Shown: positions 10,537 to 20,871, numbered from the stretch's first letter. The stretch: DNA of 64,000 nt from Streptococcus sanguinis (GCF_900475275.1 NZ_LS483364.1:1240001-1304000), one strand, 5' to 3'. Notes: generated by a model from the sequence alone, not told the origin. Numbers and translations: made by a program.

Positions 10537-11299
10537 CGAAATCCCACTCCGCTAGACTGGACAAGACATGCGTCGGTTGGATCGGCAGATTGGGCACTTC
10601 TTCTGGCAGGGTAAAACCTGTCGTAACCAATAGGGTCGGAATGCCGTTGTCGATTCCTGCTCGAATATCTGTCAGATAGTTATCGCCCACCATGACCACT
10701 TCTTCACGCGCCAACCCTAGATGCTCTATGGCTTTTTCCATGATGATGGCATTGGGCTTGCCAATAAAGGTCGGTTCAACCCGAGTGGCTGCTTCCAAGA
10801 GGGCGTTGATTGCGCCAGCTCCCGGCTGCAAACCTCGCTCAGTCGGAATGTTGAGATCTGGATTGGTTCCGATAAAGTGAGCACCCTTTTGAATAGCCAG
10901 AGTCGCTATTGTCAGCTTCTCGTAATCCACTTCCCAGTCCAGCCCCACTACTACATAGTCTGGATTTTCTGTATCCTCTATGTATCCAGCTTCTTCTATG
11001 GCATGTTTAAGCCCGACATCACCGATAACGTAGACTTTCTTGCCCAGTTTTTTCTCCTGCATATAGTCAATGGTAGCTAGAGTTGCTGTGTAAATGGTAT
11101 CAAGTGGCGTCTCAATATTAAAATTCTCCGCCAACATGGTTTGCACTGTTTCTGGCGTGCGCGTGGTATTATTGGTCACAAAAAGATAGGGAATCTTGCG
11201 CCTCTGCAAGTCATGCACAAAGGCTTCACCAGCCGGAATCCGGCTCTTGCCCTTATAAATCGTCCCGTCTAAATCAATCAAATATCCTTTATAAGTCAT
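10529..11299 (-). CDS. HAD-IIA family phosphatase (NagD-like)
   Basis: Cytosolic sugar-phosphate or nucleotide phosphatase of 256 residues (TIGR01457 type). HAD motif [10 protein letters not shown] is at about 9-17 with the nucleophile Asp, motif II FVTNNTT near 60, a C2-type cap in the middle, and motif [16 protein letters not shown] near 205. NagD relatives hydrolyse UMP, GMP or sugar phosphates; the substrate is not predictable. It is 11 bases after the thioesterase and overlaps the membrane protein gene by 8 bases. Confidence 0.88.
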   Translation of the reverse strand: MTYKGYLIDLDGTIYKGKSRIPAGEAFVHDLQRRKIPYLFVTNNTTRTPETVQTMLAENFNIETPLDTIYTATLATIDYMQEKKLGKKVYVIGDVGLKHAIEEAGYIEDTENPDYVVVGLDWEVDYEKLTIATLAIQKGAHFIGTNPDLNIPTERGLQPGAGAINALLEAATRVEPTFIGKPNAIIMEKAIEHLGLAREEVVMVGDNYLTDIRAGIDNGIPTLLVTTGFTLPEEVPNLPIQPTHVLSSLAEWDFDA

Positions 11300-11310
11300 G
11301 TCTGCTCTTC

Positions 11311-12051
11311 CTAATTCTCTTGTTTAAACTCTTGCCAGGTAACCAAAGCCTGGGCATTGACTTCGCCGTCACTGGAAATCTGGTGATTGCTCTGCAGACC
11401 TTCTAGGTCGTAGCTAGAAGCAATCATGCCGCCTGGTCGAACTTCCTTGACATACTTAAGATGGACTTTCTTGGGAATGTGCTGGGTGAGGAAATCTGCA
11501 CCCATGACCTCAAAGATCCAGTCCAGATACTTGCTGTTGTTGACATGCCCGTTCATATCCAAGTCGTAAAAGCGCACATGGTAGTCCTTGCTGACAGGAT
11601 TTTCCAAGTCTGGATACTTAGGACCTCGCAGTAATTTCTTGGAAAAGTCTGATTGATATGGCGCTACAATCTCCGGATCAACGGCACGAACCTTGCGGCT
11701 ATCCCGATCCATAAGAACAAAAGTTGCCATCATCTGGATAATGGCCTCACCCGCTTCATCAAAAATCGTGAAGCGACGGTAGCAAAAGAGCCGATTGTAG
11801 GTCAAAGCTTCTGTCTCAATGGTAATCTCCTCTGCAAATCGTGGCAGACGTGTCACATCAATATCATAGTCCGTGATAATCCAGACTAGGTTATACTGCT
11901 CCAGCATATCCTTGTCACTGACGCCAAGCTCGATCGACTGCATCCCCGATACCTGCAAGGATAGCAAGATGACATCCGGCAGCTTGATATGGCCATTCAT
12001 ATCTGCCATATCAAAAGGAATTTTCATTTTCATTTGATAAGTTAAGCCCAT
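11311..12051 (-). CDS. Acyl-ACP thioesterase
   Basis: Hydrolyses acyl-ACP to release free fatty acid. The 246 residues form two hot-dog domains. The first begins [13 protein letters not shown]; the second has the FatA-like signature [19 protein letters not shown] with the conserved Asp, Asn and His near 165-175. Bacterial relatives supply free fatty acids or limit chain length. It starts 3 bases after hemW, within a five-gene operon. Confidence 0.88.
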   Translation of the reverse strand: MGLTYQMKMKIPFDMADMNGHIKLPDVILLSLQVSGMQSIELGVSDKDMLEQYNLVWIITDYDIDVTRLPRFAEEITIETEALTYNRLFCYRRFTIFDEAGEAIIQMMATFVLMDRDSRKVRAVDPEIVAPYQSDFSKKLLRGPKYPDLENPVSKDYHVRFYDLDMNGHVNNSKYLDWIFEVMGADFLTQHIPKKVHLKYVKEVRPGGMIASSYDLEGLQSNHQISSDGEVNAQALVTWQEFKQEN

Positions 12052-12054
12052 GAT

Positions 12055-13185
12055 TTACTCCAATATAAATTTTTCAGCAACCGTATCGCCCAAAAAGAGG
12101 CCTTGTTTGGTCATGCGCACGATATCTCTATCTGGCACTAGCAAGCCCTGCTCGGTCAGATCAGACACAACAGCTCCATACTGGCCTTCAAAGGAAATAC
12201 CGAATTTTTCCTCAAAACGTTTTTTGGAAACGCCAGATTTCTTGCGCAGTCCTAGAAACATCTCTTCTTCCATCTTTTCTTTCAGCGTCAGCACTTCTTC
12301 CTGCACTCGGGCATTGCCCGCTTCCACCGCCTGCAGATAATGACGAATAGGTCCGTGGTTTTTATAGCGAACACCATCGACATAGCCAGACGCTCCCGCT
12401 CCAATACCATAATATTCCGCATTGTCCCAATACATGAGATTGTGGCGGCTCTCAAAGCCTGGCTTGGAAAAGTTTGAAATCTCATAATGCTCAAAGCCGG
12501 CCTTTCCCAGCTCAGCTATAATGTATTCAAACATCTCCGCTTCCAAGTCTTCCTTGGGCAGATGCAGCTTCCCACGCCGCATCCGATTCATAAAGACCGT
12601 ATGATTTTCCAAAATCAAGCTGTACAAACTCATGTGAGGAATGTCTAGGGCAATAGCCTTGGCTACATTGATTTTCACATCTTCCATTGTCTGCTTGGGC
12701 AGGGCATAAATCAGATCAATCGAAATATTGTCAAAACCCGCTTTTTTGAGATTGGCAATATTTTCATAGATGTCCTTTTCCAAGTGACTGCGACCAATCT
12801 GCTTGAGCATGCGGTCATTGAAGGTCTGTACGCCCAGCGAAACCCGATTGACAGGTGAGTCTTTGAGTACAGCAATCTTCTCCTGGTCCAAATCCCCAGG
12901 ATTGGCTTCAATGGTCAGCTCCTCAAGATAAGACAAGTCCAGCTTGTCCGACAGCTTTTCAAGCAAAAAAGCCAACTGAGGCGCTGATAAAGCCGTCGGA
13001 GTCCCACCACCGATATAGAGGGTACGGAGCTTTTTGATGTCGTAAGAATCATACTCCTCAATCAAATGCTCCAGATAACTATCTACTGGCTGATTTTTGA
13101 TAAATACCTTGGAAAAATCGCAGTAATAACAAATCTGAGTACAAAAAGGAATGTGCACATAAGCAGAAGTCGGTTTGGTTTGCAT
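12055..13185 (-). CDS. hemW: Radical SAM heme chaperone HemW-like protein
   Basis: A 376-residue radical SAM protein related to coproporphyrinogen III dehydrogenase. The iron-sulfur motif is CTQICYYC with cysteines at about 15, 19 and 22, followed by the SAM-binding IGGGTPTALS. I see no other heme-synthesis gene here, which favours the heme-chaperone HemW over a true HemN, but neither activity can be proven. The gene heads the operon running into the thioesterase, phosphatase and membrane genes. There is no Shine-Dalgarno; the -10 box ends 6 bases before the ATG, so the mRNA should be leaderless. Confidence 0.88.
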   Translation of the reverse strand: MQTKPTSAYVHIPFCTQICYYCDFSKVFIKNQPVDSYLEHLIEEYDSYDIKKLRTLYIGGGTPTALSAPQLAFLLEKLSDKLDLSYLEELTIEANPGDLDQEKIAVLKDSPVNRVSLGVQTFNDRMLKQIGRSHLEKDIYENIANLKKAGFDNISIDLIYALPKQTMEDVKINVAKAIALDIPHMSLYSLILENHTVFMNRMRRGKLHLPKEDLEAEMFEYIIAELGKAGFEHYEISNFSKPGFESRHNLMYWDNAEYYGIGAGASGYVDGVRYKNHGPIRHYLQAVEAGNARVQEEVLTLKEKMEEEMFLGLRKKSGVSKKRFEEKFGISFEGQYGAVVSDLTEQGLLVPDRDIVRMTKQGLFLGDTVAEKFILE

Positions 13186-13191
13186 AGTAAG

Positions 13192-13200
13192 ATTATAACA
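13192..13200 (-). promoter_or_regulatory. Extended -10 promoter giving a leaderless hemW mRNA
   Basis: Minus-strand TGTTATAAT with TATAAT at 13192-13197. Only CTTACT separates it from the ATG at 13185, so the expected start point falls on or one base before the A of the ATG. Confidence 0.6.
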
Positions 13201-13301
13201 TAAATCACAAAGACAAGCGGGATAAATGTTGGATTAATAAGGTTAAAATCATAATCGCCAAATCCCTGCTTCCAGCTTTAAACACTTTTATTAAGCAAGT
13301 A

Positions 13302-14264
13302 TTATTCAGTAATTTTCGATATGAGAAAATTAATCATTGCTTCTTCTTTGTTGAATTTTTCTTTTTGATACTTGATTAAGCCTGCTTCTTTCAGATTTTC
13401 ATTCAGATAATACAAATGAATATCTAAAAATCTCTGCAAGGCATAACGAAAACAAACAGTTTTATCGATTGGTCTGGAATAATATTTTAAAAAATTATCT
13501 AGCATTTCTTCATATTTTGACTTTTCAACTTTCTGCAGGATTCCCCAAAATAAGGTTCCAATATCCTCTTCAGGCAATGAATATCTGCAATCTCCAAAAT
13601 CCAATATGGCGACTTCCTTTGTACAAAGGAGCAAATTTTCATCATGTAAGTCGTTATGAATAAAAACATTCCTCTTCTCAGACTTCATTGACTTCAAATT
13701 TTCTGTGTTCTCTTGAAATATTTTCCACAATGCCTGATAGCCTGAAATGATTCTTTCAAGCTGAGGATTGTAAGAAAAATCTCTGAAATGTAAAGAAGAA
13801 ACCAGGTCGTCATAAAAGGGGATTCTTTCAAATGTCATCAAATATCTCTGAGAAAAATTATGTATATTTGCTAATTTTCGAGCAAGTTCTGATAGATTAG
13901 AGGAAGAGAAAGTCATTCGTTCACCTTTTAAATAAGAATATTTCAGAAAAAAGAGACTTCCATCCTTCACATCCAGCCGATGAATGAACTTCCCATCTGG
14001 AAAAGACAGATACCGAAGCGCATTTAACTTGTTCTCGTATAAAGTATTGACAAAATACACTTCTCTTTCTAGATACGGAAGGGCTTTCGAAAAAATTGGC
14101 GAACTTTTGGCCAAATAAAGCACACGAACCACCAACTGGCCGTCGAGCAAATAATTTAGATTTTCACTACCTTTTGAGAGTTGAGAAATCTGACAATCAT
14201 GACCGTACCATTTATGAAGATTATTCAAGATAAAATTTTCATCTGCAAATTGTTGAAAGAACAT
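13302..14264 (-). CDS. APH/choline-kinase-fold phosphotransferase
   Basis: A 320-residue protein with the aminoglycoside/choline phosphotransferase fold. The Brenner-type catalytic loop HNDLHDEN is at about 203-210 and the Mg-binding ILDFGDC at about 221-226; the N-lobe has GSENLNYLL. Substrate unknown: it could be a small-molecule kinase, and nothing in the sequence shows antibiotic resistance. It stands alone between hemW and proC, with no close spacing to either, and is more A+T-rich than its neighbours, so late acquisition is possible. Confidence 0.75.
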   Translation of the reverse strand: MFFQQFADENFILNNLHKWYGHDCQISQLSKGSENLNYLLDGQLVVRVLYLAKSSPIFSKALPYLEREVYFVNTLYENKLNALRYLSFPDGKFIHRLDVKDGSLFFLKYSYLKGERMTFSSSNLSELARKLANIHNFSQRYLMTFERIPFYDDLVSSLHFRDFSYNPQLERIISGYQALWKIFQENTENLKSMKSEKRNVFIHNDLHDENLLLCTKEVAILDFGDCRYSLPEEDIGTLFWGILQKVEKSKYEEMLDNFLKYYSRPIDKTVCFRYALQRFLDIHLYYLNENLKEAGLIKYQKEKFNKEEAMINFLISKITE

Positions 14265-14300
14265 AATTCCCCCTCTGATTTGACTACCAACCTATACAAA

Positions 14301-14325
14301 ATCTACCAGCTTAAAACTGGTAGAT
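14301..14325 (-). terminator. Terminator after proC
   Basis: Nine-bp perfect stem ATCTACCAG/CTGGTAGAT with a 7-base loop, 5 bases after the proC stop. The minus-strand T run is short (TTTGTAT), so termination may be moderate. Confidence 0.7.
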
Positions 14326-14329
14326 TTCT

Positions 14330-15130
14330 TTATTTCCCCAACTCCTGCGTCCTCTTGTAGGAAGCTTGAACGGCATCCATGACCGTTCCTCGAAAGGCAT
14401 TTTCTTCCAGACTGGCTACCCCGGCGATGGTCGAACCGGCCGGACTGCAAACCTGATCTTTGAGCTGAGCCGGATGTTGCTCACTAACCTGACTTAGCTT
14501 GGCAGCGCCTAAGAGGGTTTGATTGGCTAGCTGCAGGGATATATCGCGACTGAGTCCTGCTCGGACACCCGCATCCGCTAAGGCCTCTATAAAGAGATAG
14601 ACGAAAGCTGGTCCACAGCCAGCAAGAGCTGTCGCTGCATCCAACTGTTTTTCCTCTAGTTTAACTAAAAGGCCAGCTGAAGACAGAAGCTCACACAACA
14701 AGTCTTCATCCGCTTGATTCGCCTGCTGAGATAAGCTATAGGTAATAACACCCTCACCTACAGCTACCGGTGTATTAGGCATGATCCGAATCCAACGATG
14801 GTGGCTAGGAACTAATTTTTTCAAAGTTTTCAAAGGAAGACCTGCAGCCATCGAAACAAGCAGAAGAGACTCCCGTTTTTCAAGAATTTCCTGATACTCA
14901 GTCAGCAAGTCAGCAAATTGAGCTGGTTTGATGCCCAGAAAAATCACCTCTGCCTGAGCAAAAACCTCTTCATTATTGACCGGCTGCCCACCAACTTCCG
15001 CAGCAATCTTTTCAGCCTTGTCACGACTGCGATTGGCTAGTAGTAATTCGCTTCTATATCTTTCATCTTGGGCAATTAGGCGAGCCAAACTGCCACCCAT
15101 ATTTCCCAAACCGATAAATCCAATGTTCAT
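14330..15130 (-). CDS. proC: Pyrroline-5-carboxylate reductase
   Basis: Last step of proline synthesis: reduces pyrroline-5-carboxylate to proline with NAD(P)H. The 266 residues begin with the dinucleotide motif IGFIGLGNMGGSL. The C-terminal dimerisation and substrate part has AGCGPAFVYLFIEAL and the family signature from DQVCSPAGSTIAG onward, near residues 220-245. It is 2 bases after proA, so proBAC is one complete operon from glutamate to proline. Confidence 0.96.
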   Translation of the reverse strand: MNIGFIGLGNMGGSLARLIAQDERYRSELLLANRSRDKAEKIAAEVGGQPVNNEEVFAQAEVIFLGIKPAQFADLLTEYQEILEKRESLLLVSMAAGLPLKTLKKLVPSHHRWIRIMPNTPVAVGEGVITYSLSQQANQADEDLLCELLSSAGLLVKLEEKQLDAATALAGCGPAFVYLFIEALADAGVRAGLSRDISLQLANQTLLGAAKLSQVSEQHPAQLKDQVCSPAGSTIAGVASLEENAFRGTVMDAVQASYKRTQELGK

Positions 15131-15132
15131 CT

Positions 15133-16395
15133 TTATTTCCTCACTTGACCAGTCCCTTGGATGACGTATTTATAGCTGGTCAACTCTTTCAGTCCCATAG
15201 GACCTCTGGCATGTAGTTTTTGAGTAGAAATCCCCATTTCGCAACCAAGGCCAAACTGACCGCCATCTGTAAAGCGGGTTGAAGCATTGACATAAACGGC
15301 CGCACTATCGACCTGCTCTGTGAAATAAGCTTCCGCTGAATCGTTCTCCGTCACAATGGCATCCGAGTGATGGGTGCTGTGAGCCTCAATATGCTCCACC
15401 GCTTCTTCCAGCGAAGAAACTAGCTTGACCGCTAAGACATAGTCCAAAAATTCGGTATCAAAATCTTCCGGTCTAGCTTGCGAGCCTGAGATATACTGAG
15501 CCGCTTTCTCATCCAAACGTAATTCAATAGTTTTTTCTTGCGCAGCAACACGATCAGTCACCAACATCTTCTGCAAACGTGGTAAAAATCTTTCTGCAAT
15601 CTCTTCATGAACCAGCAGTACCTCCATGGCATTGCAGACAGAAGGGCGACTGGTCTTGGCATTCTCAATAATCGCCAAAGCCTTGTCTTGATCAGCATCC
15701 TTATCTACATAGACATGGACAATTCCAGTACCTGTCTCAATAACCGGCACAGTCGCATTTTCCACGACCGCCTGAATTAGTCCAGCACCTCCGCGAGGAA
15801 TGAGTAAATCCAGATAACCCTTGGCCTTCATCATAGCTTGAGCTGAAGCTCGGCTGGTATCAGAAACCAACTGGATACAATCCGGCGAAATCTTCGTCTG
15901 AGCCAAACCTTCTTTCAAAGCTGTGACAATGGCTAGCGCTGTCTGATAGGCATCCTTGCCGCTTCTGAGGACGACTGCGCTACCACTTTTTAGAGCTAGA
16001 GCAGCAGCGTCAGAGGTGACATTAGGCCGGCTTTCGTAGATAATCCCAATCACACCCATGGCCACCCGCTTTTTACTGATGACAAGGCCGTTCTCAAGCT
16101 CGGTCCTTTCCAAGACTTGCCCTACAGGATCCTCCAAGTCAATCAACTGGCGAATTCCCTCTGCCATAGCAACAATCCGATCCTCATCCAGATAGAGGCG
16201 GTCCAGCATTACATCTGAAATCTTACCTTTAGCCGTGGCCATATCCAATTCATTGGCTGCTAAAATGTCCGCACGAGAGAGCCAGAGCTGCTTTGCCATT
16301 TCTTCCAAAGCATGGTTTTTCTCAGCCGTTGTAGCCGTGTTGATCGTCTTCTTGACTTTCTGAACCTTTTCAAAAATCGCTTGTGTTGAGGTCAT
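15133..16395 (-). CDS. proA: Glutamate-5-semialdehyde dehydrogenase (gamma-glutamyl phosphate reductase)
   Basis: Reduces gamma-glutamyl phosphate to glutamate semialdehyde, the second proline step. The 420 residues are standard length. It is an aldehyde-dehydrogenase fold with the catalytic Cys in [13 protein letters not shown] near 255, plus the NADP-binding segment LRSGKDAY and the C-terminal [17 protein letters not shown]. It lies 21 bases after proB and 2 bases before proC. Confidence 0.97.
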   Translation of the reverse strand: MTSTQAIFEKVQKVKKTINTATTAEKNHALEEMAKQLWLSRADILAANELDMATAKGKISDVMLDRLYLDEDRIVAMAEGIRQLIDLEDPVGQVLERTELENGLVISKKRVAMGVIGIIYESRPNVTSDAAALALKSGSAVVLRSGKDAYQTALAIVTALKEGLAQTKISPDCIQLVSDTSRASAQAMMKAKGYLDLLIPRGGAGLIQAVVENATVPVIETGTGIVHVYVDKDADQDKALAIIENAKTSRPSVCNAMEVLLVHEEIAERFLPRLQKMLVTDRVAAQEKTIELRLDEKAAQYISGSQARPEDFDTEFLDYVLAVKLVSSLEEAVEHIEAHSTHHSDAIVTENDSAEAYFTEQVDSAAVYVNASTRFTDGGQFGLGCEMGISTQKLHARGPMGLKELTSYKYVIQGTGQVRK

Positions 16396-16416
16396 CTCTT
16401 CTCCTTTCCTCGTCTT

Positions 16417-17526
16417 CTAAAATTCTGCAAATAAATCATTTAACTCCGGTGTCAAAGAGATCCAGTCGTCCCGATGAATGATAACACCCTTAGGTTTATT
16501 GGACTTGAGCATATCTTTAAGAGCTGACTTGCCAAAACGCACGCGCCCTTTACCAAGAATAGCACCGCTGCCTTCTTCATAAACGGTCACCGTATCTTGA
16601 TAGGCAAAGCTCCCCGATACAGATACAAGTCCGGATACCAACAAACTTTTTCCATTATTTCTGAGAGCGTCAGCTGCTCCTTGGTCTACATAGATTTCCC
16701 CTTGGCTTTTAGAATAGAAAGCAAGCCATTGCTTCTGCGTTTTTAGACCTTTTTCCTGGGCCAAAAAGAGACTGCCATCCTTGGTCTTCTCCGCAGCTTC
16801 CAGCAGAGCATCAGTCTTGAGTGAAGAGCAGATATAGACCGGAACGCCAGACATGGTCGCAAGAGTTGCTGCTTTTATCTTTGTCAGCATACCACCAGTC
16901 CCGTTGCTCGTTCCTGCACCGCCCGCCATATCAATCAGCTCAGAGCTAATCTTCTCAATCTTTTCCAGTCGACGAGCATCTGGATTGATAGAGGGATTGG
17001 CCGTGTAGAGTCCATCGACATCTGTCAAGAGCACTAGGAGATCCGCCTGAACCATAGCTGCCACCTGAGCACTCAGTGTATCATTATCCCCGACCTTGAG
17101 CTCCTCGATAGCCACCGTGTCATTTTCATTGATGATAGGAATAGCGCCGCGATTCAGCAAGACAGACAAGGCCTGGTGCGCATTTTTGTAACGACGCTTA
17201 TCTGCAAAATCCTCCTGTGTCAAAAGAATCTGAGCAGAAATGATTTGTTTCAAAAGAAGATTGGTTGTATATTCCTCCAAAAGCAAACCCTGTCCAACCG
17301 CAGCTGAAGCCTGTTTATCCGCCACCTTGGTCGGTCGCTTTTTAAAGCCTAGAGAAGAAAAACCTGCCGCAATAGCTCCTGATGAGACCAAGATCAACTC
17401 ATGTCCTGCCTCATGCAAGAGAGCCAACTGCCGAGTGATTTCCTTTACCTTGGCGCGTGACAGACTGCCATCTGCGTTAGTCAATGACGAAGTCCCCACC
17501 TTAAATACGATTCGCTTTGCTTTCAT
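16417..17526 (-). CDS. proB: Glutamate 5-kinase
   Basis: Phosphorylates glutamate to gamma-glutamyl phosphate, the feedback-controlled first step of proline synthesis. An amino-acid kinase domain (KVGTSSLT, then SSGAIAAGF, then IINENDTVA) is followed by a C-terminal PUA domain from about residue 280, the normal full-length layout. The frame also opens at a GTG at 17541, but the ATG at 17526 has AAGGA about 9 bases upstream, while the GTG lies only about 12 bases after the -10. I therefore take the ATG, giving 369 residues. Confidence 0.95.
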   Translation of the reverse strand: MKAKRIVFKVGTSSLTNADGSLSRAKVKEITRQLALLHEAGHELILVSSGAIAAGFSSLGFKKRPTKVADKQASAAVGQGLLLEEYTTNLLLKQIISAQILLTQEDFADKRRYKNAHQALSVLLNRGAIPIINENDTVAIEELKVGDNDTLSAQVAAMVQADLLVLLTDVDGLYTANPSINPDARRLEKIEKISSELIDMAGGAGTSNGTGGMLTKIKAATLATMSGVPVYICSSLKTDALLEAAEKTKDGSLFLAQEKGLKTQKQWLAFYSKSQGEIYVDQGAADALRNNGKSLLVSGLVSVSGSFAYQDTVTVYEEGSGAILGKGRVRFGKSALKDMLKSNKPKGVIIHRDDWISLTPELNDLFAEF

Positions 17527-17555
17527 TTCCTTTTCCTTCACTGCTAGATTGTCTT

Positions 17556-17564
17556 ATTATACCA
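17556..17564 (-). promoter_or_regulatory. Extended -10 promoter for proBAC
   Basis: Minus-strand TGGTATAAT about 30 bases before the chosen proB ATG; no recognisable -35. Confidence 0.55.
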
Positions 17565-17585
17565 CGATTTACGGAAAATAAAAAC

Positions 17586-17604
17586 GACCGCGGTTAAAGC
17601 GGTC
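17586..17604 (-). terminator. Terminator after rluD
   Basis: GC-rich stem GACCGC/GCGGTC with a 7-base loop followed by GTTTTTATTTT on the minus strand, about 40 bases after the rluD stop and just upstream of the proB promoter. Confidence 0.85.
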
Positions 17605-17646
17605 AGAGGAAAATTTGTATTTTAATAATGAATGGACTTGCTATCC

Positions 17647-18537
17647 TTATCGCAATTTTTCCAAGGTTTCTTGGAAAATAACTGGCACTTCAGCTGTAAA
17701 TTCTAGCACTTCACCAGTTCGAGGATGTGTGAAGCCCAGTGTTCGCGCGTGCAGAAATTGGCCATGTCCTTTCAACGTCTTACGCGGTCCATAGACTTCA
17801 TCTCCAGCCACAGGATGTCCAATGTAAGCCATATGGACGCGAATCTGATGGGTTCGGCCTGTTTCCAGCTGAAGCTCAACCAAGCTATAGTCACCAAAAC
17901 GTTCCAAGACTTGGAAACGCGTCAGAGCCGACTTGCCTTTAGCCGTCACAGCCTGCTTCTTGCGGTCTTTTTCACTGCGGCCAATCGGAGCCTCAATCAC
18001 CCCACGGTCATTAGGCAGATTTCCATGAACAATAGCCCAATACTTGCGTAGGGATTTCTTATCCTTGAGCTCATCAGCCAGAGCCACATGGGCTTGGTCA
18101 TTCTTAGCAATCATGAGAAGCCCAGAAGTGTCCTTGTCGATCCGATGAACAATCCCCGGACGGAGGACTCCGTTGATTCCAGACAGGTCTTTAATGTGGT
18201 ACATAAGGGCGTTGACTAGCGTACCGCTGGTATGGCCTGCAGAAGGATGGACCACCATTCCCTGAGGTTTATTGACGACTGCTACGTCCTCATCTTGATA
18301 GACGATTTCTAGCGGAATATCTTCAGCTACATACTCAACCACTTCCGGCTCAGGCAGCTCATAATAGATGATGTCACCTTCTTTGACAGCGTATTTGGCT
18401 TTTTTGGCTTGTCCATTGACCAAAATCCTGCCGTCCTTAATCTGCTCATTAGCCAAGCTCCTTGATAGGTCTGTCAGCTCTGCCAGCGCCTTGTCCAATC
18501 GCTGACCAGCTACCGAAGCCTCAATTCTTACTTCCAT
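17647..18537 (-). CDS. rluD: RluA/RluD family rRNA or tRNA pseudouridine synthase
   Basis: Converts specific uridines of large-subunit rRNA to pseudouridine; the exact target base cannot be read from sequence. The 296 residues have an S4 RNA-binding domain (about 13-75, starting RLDKALAEL) and the catalytic domain with [11 protein letters not shown] near 133, which contains the catalytic Asp. It overlaps lspA by 17 bases. The order LysR-lspA-rluD is the one I know from pneumococcus. Confidence 0.92.
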   Translation of the reverse strand: MEVRIEASVAGQRLDKALAELTDLSRSLANEQIKDGRILVNGQAKKAKYAVKEGDIIYYELPEPEVVEYVAEDIPLEIVYQDEDVAVVNKPQGMVVHPSAGHTSGTLVNALMYHIKDLSGINGVLRPGIVHRIDKDTSGLLMIAKNDQAHVALADELKDKKSLRKYWAIVHGNLPNDRGVIEAPIGRSEKDRKKQAVTAKGKSALTRFQVLERFGDYSLVELQLETGRTHQIRVHMAYIGHPVAGDEVYGPRKTLKGHGQFLHARTLGFTHPRTGEVLEFTAEVPVIFQETLEKLR

Positions 18538-18988
18538 CTTTTTCTTCCTTCAAAATCATCAGCAGTAAAACAGCTACACCAAAGGTTAGATACATATCTG
18601 CCACATTGAAAATAGCAAAATTGATAAAATCTAACTGAAACATGTCCACAACAAAACCTTGACGTATCCGGTCAATAAAGTTTCCCAAACCGCCAGCAAT
18701 CACCAAGGTCAGCCCAGCCAGCATCCACTTTGAGGCATTTAGGTGTTTGATGAGGTAGTAAACAGCTCCGCCGATGACCAGAAAAGTCACCAAAGTAAAG
18801 AGCCATTGCTGATTTTCCAGCATGGAGAAGGCTGCGCCGGTATTCTGGAGATAGGTCAGACTCACCAGATGCGGAATGAAATTCTTGACCTGCCCCAGCT
18901 TAAAATCGCTGACAATATATAACTTAACCAGCTGGTCCACAACAATAAGAACCAAGACAGCAAACGGAATAATAATTTTTCTTTTCAT
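18521..18988 (-). CDS. lspA: Lipoprotein signal peptidase II
   Basis: Membrane aspartyl protease that removes signal peptides from prolipoproteins after lipidation. It would process the lipoproteins of this window (20995-22956 and 52212-53267). The 155 residues have four membrane helices, the NTGAAFSML signature at about 49-57, and both catalytic aspartates, in VVDMF (about 115) and FNVADMY (about 131). It starts 3 bases after the LysR gene and overlaps rluD. Confidence 0.96.
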   Translation of the reverse strand: MKRKIIIPFAVLVLIVVDQLVKLYIVSDFKLGQVKNFIPHLVSLTYLQNTGAAFSMLENQQWLFTLVTFLVIGGAVYYLIKHLNASKWMLAGLTLVIAGGLGNFIDRIRQGFVVDMFQLDFINFAIFNVADMYLTFGVAVLLLMILKEEKDGSKN

Positions 18989-18991
18989 ACT

Positions 18992-19894
18992 TTATTTTTT
19001 CTGTGCAAAATACTCTTTCATAACTGATACAAAGTCTTCTCCGACCTGAGTCAGCTCCACATCTTCACGCTTGACATAGACCATGTGGTTGTCCAAGTTG
19101 TCGCGAAGCTTGATGACAGTAATACCATTTACACTATTGCTGTCCAAAAAGCCAGATCCGGTCGCATAAGCATCGGTACGCTCCAAAATCCCATTCAAAG
19201 TCGCCCGGTCCGTCACATTAAACATCTGTGAGCTGGCACTGGTATCGACAAAATTCTCTGAATAATAGAGATATTCGTCCTTTTCCTGGGTAAAGCGAAC
19301 AGTCGGCAAGGCAGCCAAATCTTCCATGACAAGTTCCTTCTTCTGAGTCAGAGGGTGATCTTCCCGCAGGTAAATATGGGTCTGAAAAGGAATCAACTCA
19401 ATTACTTCCAAGCCTAACTTTTCCACCCGCTGCATAATCCCCTTGGTATTTTGATTATTGAGGTAGATAATGCCGATTTCACTATGGCCTTGCGCGACTT
19501 CGTCCAGAATCTGCACAGTTGTTGACTCAAAAATCCGGAAGTTCTTATACTCTGGATAGGTCTGAGAAAATTGTGTAATCAGAGGCGGCAGAAAATCATA
19601 GTGCTGACTGGCAATTGAGAACTCATCTCGCTCTTCCTCAGGATTGGCATATTGATTTTGAAAGACATCAAAGCCCTTGACCAAGTCTTGAGCCTTCTCA
19701 TAAAACTCCATTCCTCGGCGAGTCAGAAAAGTCCCGCTGCTGGTCCGACGAAAAATCTTGAAGCCCAGCTCTTTTTCCAGATCACGGACAGAGATAGACA
19801 GACTAGGCTGGCTGACATACATTTTTTCCGCGGCTTCTCGAAAGGTTCCACTGTTAGCAATGGCGACCACATAACGCAATTGTTGAATATTCAT
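18992..19894 (-). CDS. LysR family regulator (CpsY/MtaR-like)
   Basis: A 300-residue LysR-type regulator: an N-terminal winged helix (MNIQQLRYVVAIANSGTFR, with SQPSLSISVRDLE as recognition region) and a C-terminal periplasmic-binding-like effector domain. By position upstream of lspA and rluD it matches the streptococcal CpsY/MtaR regulator linked to methionine uptake and metabolism; that assignment rests on synteny. The frame extends upstream, but the ATG at 19894 has GAAGGAAAA before it and begins the canonical LysR N-terminus. Confidence 0.88.
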   Translation of the reverse strand: MNIQQLRYVVAIANSGTFREAAEKMYVSQPSLSISVRDLEKELGFKIFRRTSSGTFLTRRGMEFYEKAQDLVKGFDVFQNQYANPEEERDEFSIASQHYDFLPPLITQFSQTYPEYKNFRIFESTTVQILDEVAQGHSEIGIIYLNNQNTKGIMQRVEKLGLEVIELIPFQTHIYLREDHPLTQKKELVMEDLAALPTVRFTQEKDEYLYYSENFVDTSASSQMFNVTDRATLNGILERTDAYATGSGFLDSNSVNGITVIKLRDNLDNHMVYVKREDVELTQVGEDFVSVMKEYFAQKK

Positions 19895-19922
19895 AACATT
19901 TTCCTTCTTTACATATCGTCTC

Positions 19923-19931
19923 ATTATACCA
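19923..19931 (-). promoter_or_regulatory. Extended -10 promoter for the LysR-lspA-rluD operon
   Basis: Minus-strand TGGTATAAT, about 28 bases before the ATG at 19894. Confidence 0.55.
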
Positions 19932-19950
19932 TAAACCAAGGCAGAACAAA

Positions 19951-19978
19951 AGAAACCAGCTGTAAGAAGCCGGCTTCT
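19951..19978 (-). terminator. Terminator after the acetyltransferase gene
   Basis: Ten-bp stem AGAAGCCGGC/GCTGGTTTCT with two G-U pairs and an 8-base loop, then TTTTGTTC on the minus strand, 36 bases after the stop at 20014. Confidence 0.75.
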
Positions 19979-20013
19979 CCTTTTAAGTTAATGAGCAATC
20001 TGAGACAAATTTG

Positions 20014-20871
20014 CTATTTTTCTTTTAGATAGACAACCTCTGTCATCTCTTTGAAGCCTAGCTTTTTATAAAGTTTCAATGCTCGGGTGTTCTGCTTTTC
20101 TACAACAATCTGAAACTCCTGTCCATTGCGCACATTCAAATCCTGCATACTTGCAAGCAAGAGATAGCTTCCTAACCCCTGCCCCTGAAAGTCTTGATCA
20201 ACCGCCAAGCCAAAGAAATAATTGGTACCAAAATCCGTATCAACCGACACAGAAGCCACAACTCTACCATCTTTCTTCAAGATGTAAAGCAGACTGGAGC
20301 CACTGCTAACGGCTTCTCTGGCGTATTTCAAAGCAACATCTAGTGGTGTCTCAAAGACTTGTGACTGAAAGGCTGCAATCTCTTCAGCCAAGTCCAAACT
20401 CCCCTGCAAAACCTCAATCCCTTCTCTTTCTTCTAGAGGAAAAGCTTGAGCAGGCTGTGCCAGCCAGATTTCCGCTTCATCCTCTTGGTAATCAAATCTC
20501 CTAGCAAAGTCAGGTTGATCGTTCAAAAAAGCTAGCTCCGCTACATACTCAATCTCGGTCAATTCATACTTATCCGCTACTTTTGCAAAAGCAGCCAGAA
20601 GCTGATTAGCCACACCCTGACGGCGATACGATGGCAGAACACAGAGAGAAACCTCAGCTTGGCCAGGTTCATCTGCGTAGACTGATAAAAAACCGATGGT
20701 TCGACCACCCATCTCAGCCACGAAAAAGGCTGGCATTTCAGGATCTGTATTATAATTATTATCCAGATAGGGCAGCCGATAGCCTCCATCCACCTTATTA
20801 CACTCTTGAACTAATTCAAACAAAACCTGCTTTTCTTTCTCAGGCAATGCACTATAAATTCTTATTTGCAT
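20014..20871 (-). CDS. Two-domain GNAT N-acetyltransferase
   Basis: A 285-residue protein with tandem GNAT folds. The N-terminal half has the acetyl-CoA motif A LPSYRRQGVANQLL near 80-95; the C-terminal half has DQDFQGQGLGSYLLL near 235-250 and ends NTRALKLYKKLGF, a typical GNAT C-terminus. Substrate unknown; both motif A loops look intact. The ATG at 20871 is preferred over a GTG three codons upstream because GGAAGGAA sits about 9 bases before it. Single gene with its own terminator. Confidence 0.82.
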   Translation of the reverse strand: MQIRIYSALPEKEKQVLFELVQECNKVDGGYRLPYLDNNYNTDPEMPAFFVAEMGGRTIGFLSVYADEPGQAEVSLCVLPSYRRQGVANQLLAAFAKVADKYELTEIEYVAELAFLNDQPDFARRFDYQEDEAEIWLAQPAQAFPLEEREGIEVLQGSLDLAEEIAAFQSQVFETPLDVALKYAREAVSSGSSLLYILKKDGRVVASVSVDTDFGTNYFFGLAVDQDFQGQGLGSYLLLASMQDLNVRNGQEFQIVVEKQNTRALKLYKKLGFKEMTEVVYLKEK

